NCBI GenBank assembly: GCA_024349245.1
Contig: JALDNG010000004.1
Location: 8,976,001 to 9,040,000, forward strand
DNA from: Neodontobutis hainanensis
Lineage: Eukaryota > Chordata > Actinopteri > Gobiiformes > Odontobutidae
Length of the DNA stretch: 64,000 nt
Direction: 5' to 3'
Shown here: piece by piece, positions 49,736-62,470 of the stretch
Numbering within the stretch: position 1 is the first letter of the stretch
Layout: each line of letters starts with the position of its first letter
Position numbers and translations under genes: made by a program
The notes under the pieces: generated by a model
Told to the model about the DNA's origin: nothing
The model's database searches: none
The model's input: only the letters and a program-made list of their open reading frames with translations

Positions 49736-51157
49736 ATGTGCATTTTTGTGGTATCTGTGCTTTTGGGAATTCTGCTTTGTGCACCTTGCCAGTGCCTGGA
49801 GTGTCCTTTTGGCTGTGAGTGTTTTGCCATCACTCGCACAGTTAAATGTGTTTCGACAGATCTGCCAACATTGCCACAAAGTATCCCTGGATATGCAAGA
49901 ACTATCATCATCACAGGAAATGATATACAGCGGATTGGGTCAGATTCGTTTACAGAGCTGGACAATGTCACCTACATCATTTTAAACAATAATAGGTAAG
50001 AATATAGTTATTTAGAATTTGTACAGTAGAGGTGGAACTTTTTATGTGTAACTAATAAAAATTAATAATTCAGAGGGTGTTTTAGACATAACACATATCA
50101 AGAATAGAATTCAGACTACATTTTGTGGGACAGTGATTACAGTGTTTGCCATTTTCATAGGATTTCTGAGATGGCATCACACAGCTTCTCTGCCCTCATC
50201 AACCTACGTTTTCTGGATCTCAGTGGGAACCAACTGGCACTTATTCACCCAGAGGCTCTGAGCATCCCTGGCAGCCCTCTTCAGGAGCTCAACCTTAGCT
50301 GTGCTCTCTACAACTTCACCGCCTTGACTGACCTTACCACAGCCCTCCGTTGGGGCAGCCTTAGGGGGCTTCTCCGCCTTGACCTTTCTGGGAACAACTT
50401 GGCTCTGCTACCGCCAGGAATGTTCTCTCACCTCCCAAACCTACAGCAGCTTTTCCTTGGTAACAACTCCCTGGTGGCATTCTACAGTGGCACCTTCTCT
50501 GGTATTAACCACCTGGAGGTGCTGGACCTGAGCAACAATGGCTTCAGGACACTTCGTCCTGATGCTCTACAAGAGCTGGGAAGGCTCGGGAACATCCGGA
50601 TACTTCTTGGGGACAACCCTTACTCCTGCTCCTGTGAGATCCTAAACTTTGTCACCTGGCTCAATGAGTCCAAAGCGGATGTAGATGTAGAAAGTGTGAG
50701 GTGTGGCTCACCAAAGAATTTGATTGGTACTAGGCTCCGAAGTCTTGGGTTTGAGGTCATTGGCTGTGTTGCTCCTGTCCAAGGAGAGGTCACTGACCTA
50801 ACCCTACAAACATCCTATGTCTTCTTGGGGCTTGTCCTTGGCTTTGTGGGAATGGTTTTTCTCTTTGTCCTTTACCTCAACCGCAAAGGCATGAAAAAGT
50901 GGATCATTGAGATGAGAGATGCATGTCGGGATGTCCTGGCAGGTTACCATTACAGATATGAGATTGACACAGATCCTCGGCGCACATCTGGCTCCATTTC
51001 GGCAGAAAGTGGTAGCACCAGAGCTCAGGGACACTTTGGTCTGTCACAACAGCTGCCACACGACACCTGTATTAGCCAGGTTCCAACAGACACACTGGTC
51101 AAACAGGTGACAAGCTCTCCAGCTGGGAACATCTGTAAACGTAACATTGTGTGCTGA
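49736..51157 (+). CDS. Trophoblast glycoprotein-like LRR transmembrane protein
   Basis: Two coding exons, 49736-49995 and 50161-51157, join in frame to 418 residues. The ATG opens a signal peptide (MCIFVVSVLLGILLCAPCQC) followed by an LRR N-cap (CPFGCECF). Leucine-rich repeats follow (LRFLDLSGNQLALIHPEAL, LRLDLSGNNLALLPPGMF, LEVLDLSNNGF), then an LRR C-cap (NPYSCSCEILNFVTWL). A membrane helix lies at about 285-310, then LNRKGMKKWIIEMRDACRD and GYHYRYEIDTDPR, a cytoplasmic motif typical of TPBG/5T4 and its paralogues. TPBG acts at the cell surface and inhibits Wnt signalling. This copy may be tpbg, tpbgl or a fish paralogue; a tree is needed to choose. AATAAA signals are at 51240-51249. Confidence 0.85.
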
Positions 51158-52564
51158 TATCATTTGAGCATATACAGCAATTTTAAAAGACCTCTGCAAT
51201 GAAAATGTCCAGAAAATTACTTGTTTTACTGCAATGATAAATAAATAAAAACAGGCCTAGAATAAATAGATAAATAAGATAAATGGCATAGACAAGTGTT
51301 CTGTAGGTGTTAAAGTGTAATCCTCTGTAGTTAGAATGTGGTTTTTAGAGTAGCTCCAGATTCTCTGTGCCAAAATCTTATTTAATTCAAATTAATTACT
51401 ATTGTGTGTAATTTTCAATCGAATGGTTAATAAAGCCAAAACAGTATTTACACAAAACAAAAAAGTTAATTTTGATGTAATGTTGTAACCGTTCTACTTT
51501 TTGTGGTTGCTGTAAAATGAGGAGACACCACTGCACAGATTTATTTGCTGCAGGTGGCTCTGCTGTTTCAGTTCAAAGAAGGGTGATTAAGTGCTTCCAT
51601 AGAGGGAAAAATAGGGCAGAATGAAAGATATTGTTTGGAAATGGACCTGCTGGCGCAGCAGCTGTGCACCTCTCTTGCTTGTCACAAATTCCTTGAAGAT
51701 TTTTTGTGTGTTTACAGCACCTCAATAAAAAATAAATAAACTAGGCTATAAAAAATTAAGTCTGGTTATTCCCCTTTTACCCTGATTTTCCTGTTTTTTC
51801 ATCATGTCCATCATGATCAAGCTGTTTCACACAAACGCTTTACTAGGAAATCTTGTGCGCGCTACTATGACTCTTCCTTTACGCTTGAAAATCGTGCCGC
51901 TGTCCCGACGTCACAGCTCACCTGTGGGTGGGTGTATGTTCTGGGATTAGCTGTAGCCGCAGGTAAAAACCAAGCAGTGGGACACTCGCAACACCGAAAT
52001 TGAGAACGGAGCTTAAACTGAACGGACGCGAATGAGGGCTGTATATTTAGCAAGGCGCCCGAGACTCGTTGCTCATTTTGTATGCTACACAGTTTCTAGT
52101 TTCGTGGAAGTACAAGCACCTGGAAAGCTGTGGGCGGACAGAATACCTTTTTCTTTCTCGGTTTGAAGCACTGCCGAGGCTAGTTTTTTGGAGACTTCCG
52201 CGGTTTTGCCGAGCAAGATATTTGAGAATAAAAGACAACATAGGCCTTTCCTCTTATGCGGTAAGTTTACAGTTTGTTAGTAAAATGAAAAGCGGTTCAT
52301 TGTTCAATGAAGTTTGGCTATAGGCTACCTAATATCCCTTGCAGAGCCTACATAAACAACAAACATTTAGGGCACGACAAAAAGCCCCTTGTATTTCTCA
52401 ATACAGAAATTAGTGCAGTCCTAGTTACTTTTCATTGGGCTATTTCAAATCAGAAGCACCTAAATGCATTGTGTGTAGTGGTGGGGCTGACAGTGTAGGC
52501 CTCTGTTGAAAGAGATTTAAACTGTATTTCTCCTGCATATTCCAGGTCCCAGGCACTCTGAGCC
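51158..52564 (+). other. TPBG-like 3' UTR and kdf1 promoter/5' exon
   Basis: The left part is the 3' UTR of the LRR gene. A non-coding kdf1 5' exon probably ends near 52261, before the donor in GCGGTAAGTTT; its intron would end at the AG near 52546, shortly before the kdf1 ATG. No other gene seen. Confidence 0.5.
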
Positions 52565-54849
52565 ATGCCTGGCCACAATTCGGGGGATGGCCGCTATACA
52601 GGGGCTCCCCAGACATCCCGCCACTACAAAAGCTCCAGCTCCAGGGCAGACAAGTACCGACACTCTCGAACAATATCCAGGGAGAGCACAGCCAGCCAGG
52701 ACTCCAATAAGGACATCCATGTGGACTATCGGTATGAACACCACGCTGACCACTCGCGCTACAATAACATCAAAAACAGCCACAGCAGTGGTCATCCACG
52801 AAATGGGACAGCTCGAGGATCAGAGACGATAGGTTTCATCCCTGGCTCGGCAGATAATGCAGGCAGCAGTAGGCATGCCTGTGGCTCTTGTGCTTCTGTA
52901 GGCTGGAGCAGCTGCAAGGCCCTTATTTGCTGTGTGTTGACTTGTGGCTTTTATGGAAGCCGAGAGCCGTGTCTTCCGGTTAATGAGACCTCCACAGACC
53001 ACCCTCCTAAAACTAATACTGAGCCCCACCCTTCTAATTGCGCCGTGCCTTTAGAGCCTAAGGCCAGCAAAGCCACTAAGTTGCCCACCAGTGACAGCTT
53101 CCGCTACCCGGATGTACACATAGCAGGACAGAGAGTAAAGTACCCGGTTGTGCCACCCAAACGGACCCGTACACCTGGTAAAGGTGAAAGCCAGCGGCCA
53201 GTGAGCAACACAAGCCTTTTTGACGAATTTGACTTGGACAACCCAAGTGACACAGGAACAGATATAGACTCTCTTATTACCAAGAAGCTGCTAGAGTTAT
53301 ACGCCCTTCACCAGATTGACCAACTGGCCAAGTGCACCTCCGACTCCTCATTCTCCCGCAAAACCAATGAGATTAGTGAGCTCATCTACAGTATTGCGCA
53401 GGACTACAATCTAGAGGAGCAGGAGGCTGAGTGCAAGCTGGTGCATGGGGTCATCCGCATCAGTACACGCAAGGGTAAAAGAAACAAAAGCCATCCGTCA
53501 TCAATGGGACAGCGTCCTAATGGGAGGAACGGCCATGATGGGACACTCCCTGACAGTGGTAACGAGACCATGACCAACACCTACAGCAGCGACTGTAAGT
53601 TGTTAACACATGATAGCCTGTAACTTTGAACATAGACACAGTGTGACCTAATTATCTCTCCACATCCAACTGAAACATACCAGATATGTAATTCATAATA
53701 TCTTCTAATGAGTCATAACATCTGGTAACAAAAAGTGACCCAATAGTGGTTAATCCAAGGCATGTTGATACAGGTCAGCATGACTGTTAAGACATACTGA
53801 CTAATTGCAGCCCTAGTTGTTGTCCGGCTTAAAGGATGAGTGTGACAATATGTCTCTTTTTGTTATCTGCATACAGTCCCAGAAGTAAAGGTGTCGGAGG
53901 AGACGCCATCAGATGAGCTTGCAAGGAAAATGAGACATTACAGCGGCAGAAGTAAGTAGTAATTTTCCATTAATGAGATATGAATGCCAGATTTCAACCT
54001 ATTAGACAGACATTACATCAACTTACATTAATATTTTCTATATACAATTTATACAAAATGCAATGGTCTGGCAGACCAGAGAATAAATCGTACAGTGATT
54101 AGCGCCAAAAAATCTTTAATCTTTTAATCAATGTGCTGCTAGAGTTACACTGTATTTCCCCTGGTCATTGAGGTATAAATACCACCTTTCTGCAGGTGGC
54201 TATTGTACGCTGTTGTAGCTGCAGGCTTTTTTCACCTCCTCCTTTACTTTCCACTATGTCATACCACTCTTTTGCAGTGAAAGTCCTGCATTCCTGTCTT
54301 TTCTTTGCATATTACAATCCCTCATTCATTTGCAGCCCTCCTCCCCTTATCTGCCACATTACACCCATCTATCAGTGCCCCTCATTTTCCCTGCAGCTAC
54401 TGCAGTCATGCTACACCTCCTGCTTCACCAGCAGATCAGGTCTCATTAAATATACACCATATAATGTCCCATGGTTGATTATGTAATTTTACCAAACAAA
54501 CTTGGGTTACGGATGGATTACCAATGCAGCAACCTCTTTTTTTGTTGTTCTACAGAGAGCTTGTTGTAAAAGAAAGGTGTTTTGTTACACGATTTTGAAT
54601 AAAGGTACAAGTTATTGTGCTCCAATATTTTTCAAACGACGGCCTGGGAACACCTCAATCTGCAGCATTAAACTCTGCACACAGTGTAACCCTTTGTAAA
54701 TAAAGTACAGACCTAAGCTGTTTTTACTGTTTGTATTAATGCATTTAATGTATTTTTATTTTCTGACAGCGTATTCCTCGAGCACTGCTACTGCCTACTC
54801 GCCCTACACCGAAGCAGACTCATCAGGGGCTCCTCTGCTTCTCATTTAG
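52565..54849 (+). CDS. kdf1: Keratinocyte differentiation factor 1
   Basis: Three coding exons, 52565-53594, 53877-53951 and 54770-54849, join in frame to 394 residues, close to the human length. Exon 1 has a Ser/Arg/His-rich N-terminus, GSETIGFIPGSADNAG, a Cys-rich segment (CGSCASVGWSSCKALICC), SFRYPDVHIAGQRV, and the conserved core ITKKLLELYALHQIDQLAKC, SELIYSIAQDYNLEEQEAE, HGVIRISTRKGK. Exon 3 ends EADSSGAPLLLI, like the human DSSGAPLLQVYC end. KDF1 controls epidermal proliferation versus differentiation and stabilises IKK-alpha. The Cys-rich stretch may be palmitoylated (inference). nr0b2 follows in the opposite orientation, as expected for the NR0B2-NUDC-KDF1 region, though no nudc is seen in between. 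Confidence 0.94.
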
Positions 54850-56782
54850 CTGTTACCGAGTGAGGCACTTTTCATTTGGGTTGTTGATTATTGGTCCAGT
54901 TAGGTTTGCGATTAGACTGACTGTTGTTCCAATGTATGGTCCTTTATCACTCCATAAATGGTATGCTGAGGATGTTTGATTTTTAACAGTGTACAAAGTA
55001 TGTTTGTTTGTTTTTAGTGTTCCTGTGCAATGTTTTTACCATGGTGTTAGAAAAAATGTCATGACTCCACTTGGGTAGTCGGGCCAGGATTCAACCGATG
55101 GTAGAACATAACCGTCCTCATTTTTGTCTGTGTGATTGTTTATGTAAGCCATTCTTCATGTACAGTATGTGTGGGCTTACTGACTTTCACCATTTACACT
55201 CCTTGTTTTTGATGCACCAGCAAAGCCATATTTTTGATGTACAACTTTAAAACAATGTTACTCCTTTGGTTGTTAAGCCTTTTGTGCCAATTGGCCACAT
55301 TTTTATTCTGTGGCCTGTCTTATTTTTTAACAAAATAAAAATCTCAATGATTGTTAATGCATTTTTTTTCTCTTGCAGTGTGGTGACACAACACTGTCAA
55401 AGCATTTTCTTCTGACAAGCCAAATGAATTTAACTTTGTTTTTGCTTTTTACAGTAATTGAAACATTTGTTTTCTCATATAATAAGTCATGTGGATTATT
55501 GTTGTTGAGCTCATCTCCCTGAGGTCACTGTGTTACCAGGCAGGCTTATTCCACTCACTGCCAAAGAAGGAACTCGTTTGGCTGGTTCTGACTAAAAGGA
55601 AATAAAATGATAAAATGTATTTTTTTTTTTTTTTTTTTTTTAAACAAACGAAAGACAATGCTTTAAAAATGACTTTAGATTCAAATGCAGAATATTTTGT
55701 CTAGTCTACTGGTTGATTGAATGACACTTTATGTCTAATTCATTCCCTAATCCCATTCTTAATATCTGTTTGACAAACCATGTTTAACAAGTAAGCATAA
55801 GCAATGTATAGCAAAGCCTAGTATTGTTCAGTTTGTCAATTCTTCGTTGGTAAATGTTGCTTGGGTGTTTCTGTTGCAATTGCCCTGTGTAACCCCGTTT
55901 CCTCTGACGCTCTGCCCCCTGCCCCCCACCCTGCACAATCCTGTTTTACCTGTATGAGGTGTCATGTTGAGGCTCAATGTTTCACAACTAACATACCACA
56001 GGCTTGGACGAATTCAGAAGTACTCTTCTGTATCAAATACAGCCGACATTTTGTGTACAGTAAACTCAGATTTAGATCAGAGATTTATGCCTTAATACTG
56101 AACAGTGTGTCATGTGTTTTTGTGTTTTCATTCCACAGATGACACATTTCCGTTGAAGTCTGTGTTTCAGCATGTTTGGCTGAAAGGCTAATGTTTACTA
56201 ACTTCCATCAGAGGGAGACAAAGTACTAAATAAAGAAACATAGGGGTGTTTATATGGTTGCTATTTAAAACCCAGTGTTTGTTATAGCTAGGTTTGTTTT
56301 CATATCTTACAGTGTCCATATCATTAAAAACTCTTCAATGATTAGAACAAATGCTTTTTCATACTTGCCTGGCGATCTGTAACTGCTGGCTGTAAGCTCC
56401 CTCTAACAATTTGACACTGAATTAATTTTATAGATTTATTAATGTGTGTAAGAGTCTATTATAATAATAGTAATAATCCACAGTCACACACTGGTGGTGG
56501 TAAGCTATGTCTGTAGCCACAGCTGCCCTGGGGCAGACTGACGGTAACATGGCAGCCTTTTTGCGCCTATGGCCTTTCTGACCACCACAAAACATTCTCA
56601 CTATAATATGTCTTTGTGGAGAATCTGACACATGAAAAAACACACAATGTTCCTTTAGAGTGAGTACAAAAATATATTTATTTAAAAACTAATTAAAATA
56701 AAGGCTTTGAAAGTATAAAAATGTCAGCATAGATACAGTTGTCTCACTGAGACAGTTCATGGTGAAGTCTATTAACTGTGCT
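54850..56782. other. kdf1 3' UTR and nr0b2 3' region
   Basis: kdf1 3' UTR with AATAAA at 55334-55339; a T22 run at 55620-55643. A truncated SINE lies at 56488-56610. No open frame with family signal. Confidence 0.5.
56488..56610 (-). mobile_element. Truncated copy of the tRNA-derived SINE
   Basis: Shares CACTGGTGGTGGTAAGCTA, GTAGCCACAGCTG, CCTGGGGCAGACTGAC and TTTTGCGCCTA with the copy at 33.0-33.3 kb, but lacks the tRNA-like head. Confidence 0.75.
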
Positions 56783-57651
56783 TTACTTGCAGAAGAGCAT
56801 ATCCACCAGCAGTTCCAGTAGATCTGCGGAGCCAATCACAGGCCGGAAGAACAGTTCAGTGATGAGACTGGGTGTGATGCTCTGCAGTGTGGAGGCCGTG
56901 AGCAGGATCTGTGCAAAGCGCTCCCTGTCCCCTGCGTGGAGGAGCTGCACCACTTCACTCAGAGCGTGTTGTGCCTCCTGTTGTAGTCCTTCAACAAACA
57001 GACCTACCTTTAAGTCTGGGACATCTGTTGAATGCAGGAATGAGTCATTGAACATTTATTTTTTTTGTGGAATTTACAAATAAGATAACACAAATAAAAG
57101 AACATTTCATTCATACCTGGATTAAATATTGTAGTCCCTTTGAGGTATGCATATTCCTTTGGACTCAAATCCAAGTTCCAGAACTTTTTCAAGCAACTCT
57201 TGAGTTTGCTGACCCCAGCCACAGTGGGCTGCTCCCTCTCTGTATCAGGGCTCTCCTGCCGGTTCAGGAGAATCTTTTTCAGCATACTGTCGGCTGGGGT
57301 GTCCATCACATCAAAGTCCACATGCTCTTGGGCCAGACCCAAAATAAAGAGTGGAGCCCAACAGTTTTTAAGCAACAAGTACTGGTCATTTGGTGGAAGC
57401 TGGTTAAACGCTGGTAAATTCTTCATGAAGTGGATGGTTTTGACCAGTACTGCTGAAGCTTCTTTGCAAATTTCAGATGGGCTCTTAAGGCCAACCGTCC
57501 GTCGCAGCTCACAGTTGCATCTGTGAGGTACTGAGTTGTAACTGAAGTTGTTTTCATTAGGTTTGCTGTTATCCAATTGGCAAAGGATATTGTATAAGAT
57601 AGGGTTAGAAAGCCTATCACAAGCAGCTGAACACTGACATATGCTGTCCAT
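56783..57651 (-). CDS. nr0b2: Nuclear receptor subfamily 0 group B member 2 (small heterodimer partner)
   Basis: Two exons on the minus strand, 57651-57117 and 57024-56783, join in frame to 258 residues (human SHP 257). It has no DNA-binding domain. The N-terminus has PILYNILCQL, equivalent to the SHP LXXLL-like motif. The ligand-binding-domain fold follows: EASAVLVKTIHFMKNLPAF, PPNDQYLLLKNCWAPLFILG, LNLSPKEYAYLKG-type and AQILLTASTLQSITPSLITE, ending LVDMLFCK. SHP represses LRH-1, FXR partners and other receptors in bile-acid and lipid control. The single intron position matches the family. A TATA-like box and an NR5A2-like half-site lie upstream. Whether this is nr0b2a or nr0b2b is not decided. 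Confidence 0.95.
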
Positions 57652-57737
57652 TTTAATGCTCTAGAGACCTGTGAGTTGCCCCTTCACAGGATGTGTACTT
57701 GTGCTTGTTAAGTCCTGCGGCTACTCGCACTGGCTTA

Positions 57738-57776
57738 TATTTATAAGGCCATCCCGCCCAGCCTAGTGGACCTTGA
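57738..57776 (-). promoter_or_regulatory. nr0b2 promoter: TATA-like box and NR5A2-like half-site
   Basis: On the minus strand TATAAATA lies at 57745-57738, about 90 bp before the ATG. Immediately upstream at 57776-57768 is TCAAGGTCC, close to the NR5A2/LRH-1 extended half-site YCAAGGYCR (last base differs). In mammals LRH-1 drives Nr0b2, so the arrangement makes sense, but binding here is inference. Confidence 0.5.
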
Positions 57777-60700
57777 CTTGTCAATACACCCGAGTGAAAA
57801 ACAACCATGTGCTCTGCCAGGTGACTGATGGAATAACCCTGGGAAGCGATAAGGTTTTCTCAATGAAAAGACACTAGCGGACTAATGCTTGTATCAAAAG
57901 GGTTGGGCCTTATCTATGAGTAAGTGTCATTACCCCAAGCAGTACCAAGCTACCAAGGACTCTAGGGCTCAGCCTCACTGTGTATGTGCACTGTGCCAGC
58001 TCACGCCTGGAAAGCTGGAAAGAGGCCAAGGTAGATGGGGGCATTGACCTACAAGTTAAACTCTTGTGTGCCTCTGAAAAGCATTAGGAACAGTTCTGTT
58101 CAATACAGTTCAGTCTATCTCTATCTGCGTCATTCTTCATATTACCTGCATTCATTGTCTAATGAACCTTATAAATGGACAAATATAACAAAACTATTGG
58201 GCAACTGTAGGGCAAATACATTGATTTTGACCCAGATTGTTGGCAATCTGGGTCAAAATCAATGTATTTGATTTATATGTTAAGAACAAGAAAGAAATCA
58301 CAAGTCTGAAAGAAATCTGACTGAAAGAAACTAAAAGAGATGTTGAATTCCTAATGTTCTGATTTGAATTGAAAATGTTTTGGGACATTTTTTAAGGCCA
58401 GCCAAAAAGTAGCCTTATTCAGATAGACAAGTAAATATATTTAGGCATCAATTTATTTAAATATAATTTTTGGCCTTTTTGCCTTTATTTGATGGTACAC
58501 AGACAGGAAACATGGGTGAGAGTAAGAAGAGTGACACTGGGCAAATTACTGGGTCTCCCACGTATACGCGCTCTACCAAGTAAACTCCTGGGGCATGCAC
58601 CAGACTATTTAGAATTTAGATGTACAATGTCTAAGACACATTTTGGGGTAATGATTTTGAGAAATTCTGAGGACATCCCATTTATGGTGTAATTTGATGC
58701 ATGTCATTTAATATTAGATCACTCAAATGTGTTATCTCTTCTGTGCCAGGTACTGAGGTTTGAGACAGATAAGAAAATTACTTTATTATTGTACAAATAA
58801 ATAAGGACTTCCAAAAGTCTATCAATTCCTATCTTTGGCAATGCACACAGCTGAAGACTTTGCACATCATTGCATTATAATAAAGACATTTGGTCATATA
58901 ACACTGTCCATTTCTATGGGCCAAGTAAAAAAGCCAGAAAACCTCACAGGACAGGGTGAACGGTAGTACGGTAAAGTCAAGGCCATCCTATAAACTAAAT
59001 GATTGTAATAAAATGATTACAGGCCAGACCTGAGTGGCAGCACCAGTCACTGAATGGTACTCTTATTTTGTCACTATCTTTAGTTATCCAGACAGACAAG
59101 TTTAATACACCAACTCTTTCCTTAAAGATGCTGTCATACATGCTCTTTATGTTATCAATCAACAACACCAGATCCTCATTGGAAGCATACCAGATAAATG
59201 ATATAAAACACAATATGCTATGCTCAAGAATGTGATACTTACTGTAAAGTGGCCTACAATACCCTCCAGGAGTTTACAGCTCTGTGAAACACACTGGCAG
59301 TTGTAAATGCGTGTGATAAGGTTTGTGTTTATAGGGACTAGGAGCAGTCAGAGACGAGCACAGAGGACAGACACTTATCTCAGCCAAGACAGTAAAAAAG
59401 TCCTTCATCCTAAAACTGGAGCAACCGTTGTCTCCTGAAATCAAGGAAGACAAACACATTTAGACTGTAGCATGATGTAATGGCTGGCCCCTTTAAGATC
59501 ACATCTCAATCATGCTCAATTTTCACTAACATGCCATGGTTATAGTGACGCAAAATCACTTGCTCTGAAGTATTTTAATGGTTGTGTGACACATTAAAAC
59601 AAAAGTTGCTTTCCTTGCATGATTTTTAGCGAGTATTGATTTTTCTGTTTTACTTTGGTATACTTGCATTAGTTTCCCAGGTCATTGAACTCTCGGTGCT
59701 GTCATGTCATGAGTGTACGATGGACATTATGTCTGGAATATGACAGACCTACTTAACCTTGACCTACTGCTTATGGGGGAAAAGTACATGTGCCTGACTT
59801 TATTTTCACATTGTCCAGAAGGTTCCAAATTTACTGTACTGGTGTCATATTGCAATTAATAATTATTAAAAAAATATAAGTGTAATTATGTGGAATTTAT
59901 ATAAGAGTGACTAAAGCATGGTAAGTGTTAAATTGGGCGTGTAAAGTGATGTCAGGGTCCATTACCCTGAGTCCAGTTTTATTGCCCATTACTATCAAAA
60001 TACAATGATAAAATCTTAGGTGAAGGTCAAAGTAAAAGTGAGCTGGGGTTAATGAACTCTGGCTCAACAGGTTTCATGGTCATCACCTCTACCCATTTTG
60101 GATACAACCTGTACTTGTAACTATTTATATATTAAAAATGGCCTTGACACTTTTTCTCTTTCAGTCCATTCCTATATTTTGGGGTAATTTGTTAAGACAC
60201 TGAAACAACTTGTTGAGAAAATAAATATTGAAGAGGTTGACATTCAATGGTGGACTCGCTTTTACCAACTTTTTTATGTTTTTACCCATCAGTTCACATT
60301 TTGAAATTAACCATGCTTCAACTGATAAAGTGCAGGTTAAAGAGCCAATCATGTGATCTCTGGAAGCTCTACTGTCTTTTTATTCACAACTATCATTTCA
60401 CAAAGAATCCTGTGGTACAGTCAACTCTCAAAGTTTGCTCACAATTCAGGTGTAACTTTTAGTTTGTCTCTGCCCCAATAACAATGCCTATAACGAAAAA
60501 TCACTTCAAAACGGAATTAACCCAAACTCTGATTTACTATTTCTAGATTTGGAACCTGGTCAGTCTAAGATGCTGACTCTCATTTACTTATTTACTATGA
60601 ACCCAACAAGATTGAACAGTACAGGGAGAGCGAATGACAACCACATAACACTATGGGTATAATATGGGTATATATATACAACAATTACACATTACATTTC

Positions 60701-61259
60701 CCAGCAGTCATTGCGGCCCAGAACACTACAATATGTTCAAAATTGTGACTGAACTTGTGTGATATTCAAGAAAGAAATCATATCATAACCTACCCCATGC
60801 TTTGTATGGATTGATTCTAGCTAGATCAGTGCTGGTATTTATCAAACACCTCAAACATCTTTACAGTTTTGTAAATGGCACGGTTTGGTGTTGTTTAAGG
60901 ATATAATATGGACAAACTAAAGAGAAACCTCCCAAAATAATTACTTACTACTTCATAATAATTAGGCTACTTAGTTGTCACCTAGTCCATGGTGCGTCAG
61001 GTATGATGCAAGCCCTCATTCGTAGTTCTGAGTGGAACAGACCACACTCACCAAATGTTTAAAGTGAGCTGAAACGCTAAAAGAACAGGGTATCAACAAT
61101 CTCACATTTATGTTATTTGAATGCCCTTATATAATCCCGGTATGTATTGCCATTAACAAAGTACATTACAATTGTTTTGTTTAATTATTATAAACACTCT
61201 TCACTTCCTGTACAGTTGAGTCCGACCGGATGTGACGCGTAAACTGTGTTCATCTTGAC
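57777..61259. other. Intergenic, nr0b2 to P-like transposon
   Basis: About 3.5 kb with no supported gene. The nr0b2 end may contain further regulatory sequence. A perfect hairpin lies at 58213-58270. Short open frames (for example 59274-59459 minus) have no family signal. Confidence 0.5.
58213..58270. repeat. Perfect inverted repeat, 27-bp arms, 4-bp loop
   Basis: CAAATACATTGATTTTGACC... (58213-58239) is exactly reverse-complementary to 58244-58270, with TTGG between. Confidence 0.95.
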
Positions 61260-61267
61260 GTCGCCAA
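61260..61267 (+). repeat. Left target-site duplication of the P-like element
   Basis: GTCGCCAA, identical to 63382-63389. Confidence 0.9.
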
Positions 61268-61590
61268 CATAGACATACATAAGAAAGGCTAGATGTCTCG
61301 TCCGCGCTGTCGGCCAATGGAGGTCGACGTCCGCAACTGGCGGCCATCTTGTGACAGGCAGCTTGCTCACTCGTAACATTGTGTTTTAATGGTGCATGTA
61401 CTTTTTAAATAACCATAACTTGCTAAATTTTCTACCGATTTTTAAACAGTCTAGTTTGTTATAAACGTCAGAGATATACTTATGACACTGCATACTTATG
61501 AATAATTATAACCATGGACTTCCATATGAAAATAACATTGAACAGAACATAGAGATGCAATGAATATACACACGCCCAAGGAATGAATGA

Positions 61591-61634
<44 letters not shown>
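61591..61634. repeat. (TA)n(CA)n microsatellite
   Basis: A compound TA then CA dinucleotide run inside the P-like element, near its left end. Confidence 0.85.
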
Positions 61635-62283
61635 TTTTATAATGTTAATATTATAATAAAATAATTTGAATTATTATGTTTATTTTAACTTCTTGAGGAT
61701 TGGGCCATTTACTAGGCTTTTCCCCTTGACATTGCACTGCGCCTACTTCAGAGATCACTGTTCCCAGCTATTTTTGCCTACCATCAAATGCCTGACCTCT
61801 TTAGAAAACTGAGACCCTGTAGTTTCTTAGGAAACAATCAGAATAATTATGTGAAGTACTTGCACAGAGTTATAGAGGCTAGAATATTGTTTTTCTTTCT
61901 GTTGGATAACAAGCATCTCATCTGACCACATTTCAGCTTCTAGGTCTCTTGATATGACTTTAGAAACACAACTGAGTCCAAGCACCAGGTCTTGTAAAGC
62001 TGTGTACAAAAGCAGATCCATATAGAATGAAATATGAGTACTTTAGACCATTGATTTGCCAAGGTATGCTCATGCGTTTTGTAAAATGCCCTATAGAAAC
62101 TCCCCATAGGACTTTTGGTTACCCAAAACATAGACATAGGCTACATAATAAAGGCTTACTGTGTGGTAACCTCTTGGTAACACTCTGAAGTTTCTTGTAG
62201 ACTATTTGGATTGTATATCAGGGGTTCTGATATAGAATTACTACACAAAATATGGAATAATTACACAAAAGTCTATTTATTCA

Positions 62284-62470
62284 TTTGTTGCAGAGGACAT
62301 ATCTACAGCTGACAGGCTTGTAGAGGTGACAATGACAGCTGGGAGGGACTCTGTGTCATCCTGTGCTGTCACATTGCCTCTGCATGGTTTAACAACCCCA
62401 CACCGGGCCATCAGCTTCCTGAAGATGTACTTGAACTGGCTGGCATTAGGGTTGTTATTCCAGCCACCTT
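62284..62470 (-). pseudogene. Last exon of a P-element/THAP9-like transposase
   Basis: On the minus strand an acceptor (T-tract then AAG) precedes an open frame of about 60 residues containing GGWNNNPNASQFKYIFRKLM and ARCGVVKPCRGNV, ending in TGA/TAA after SSATNE. The NNNP.A.QF pattern is typical of the C-terminal region of THAP9/P-element transposases. No upstream transposase exon remains. A potential upstream exon with donor AAG|GTGAGT lies near 63268-63310, but its ATG frame meets a stop, so the spliced product would not encode a fused protein as read. Confidence 0.6.

Noticed and set aside
58213..58270. Hairpin as a microRNA precursor
   Set aside because: Arms are perfectly paired and the loop is only four bases, unlike vertebrate pre-miRNAs.
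59274..59459. Minus-strand open frame with a possible acceptor
   Set aside because: No matching donor, no family motif and no supporting neighbours.
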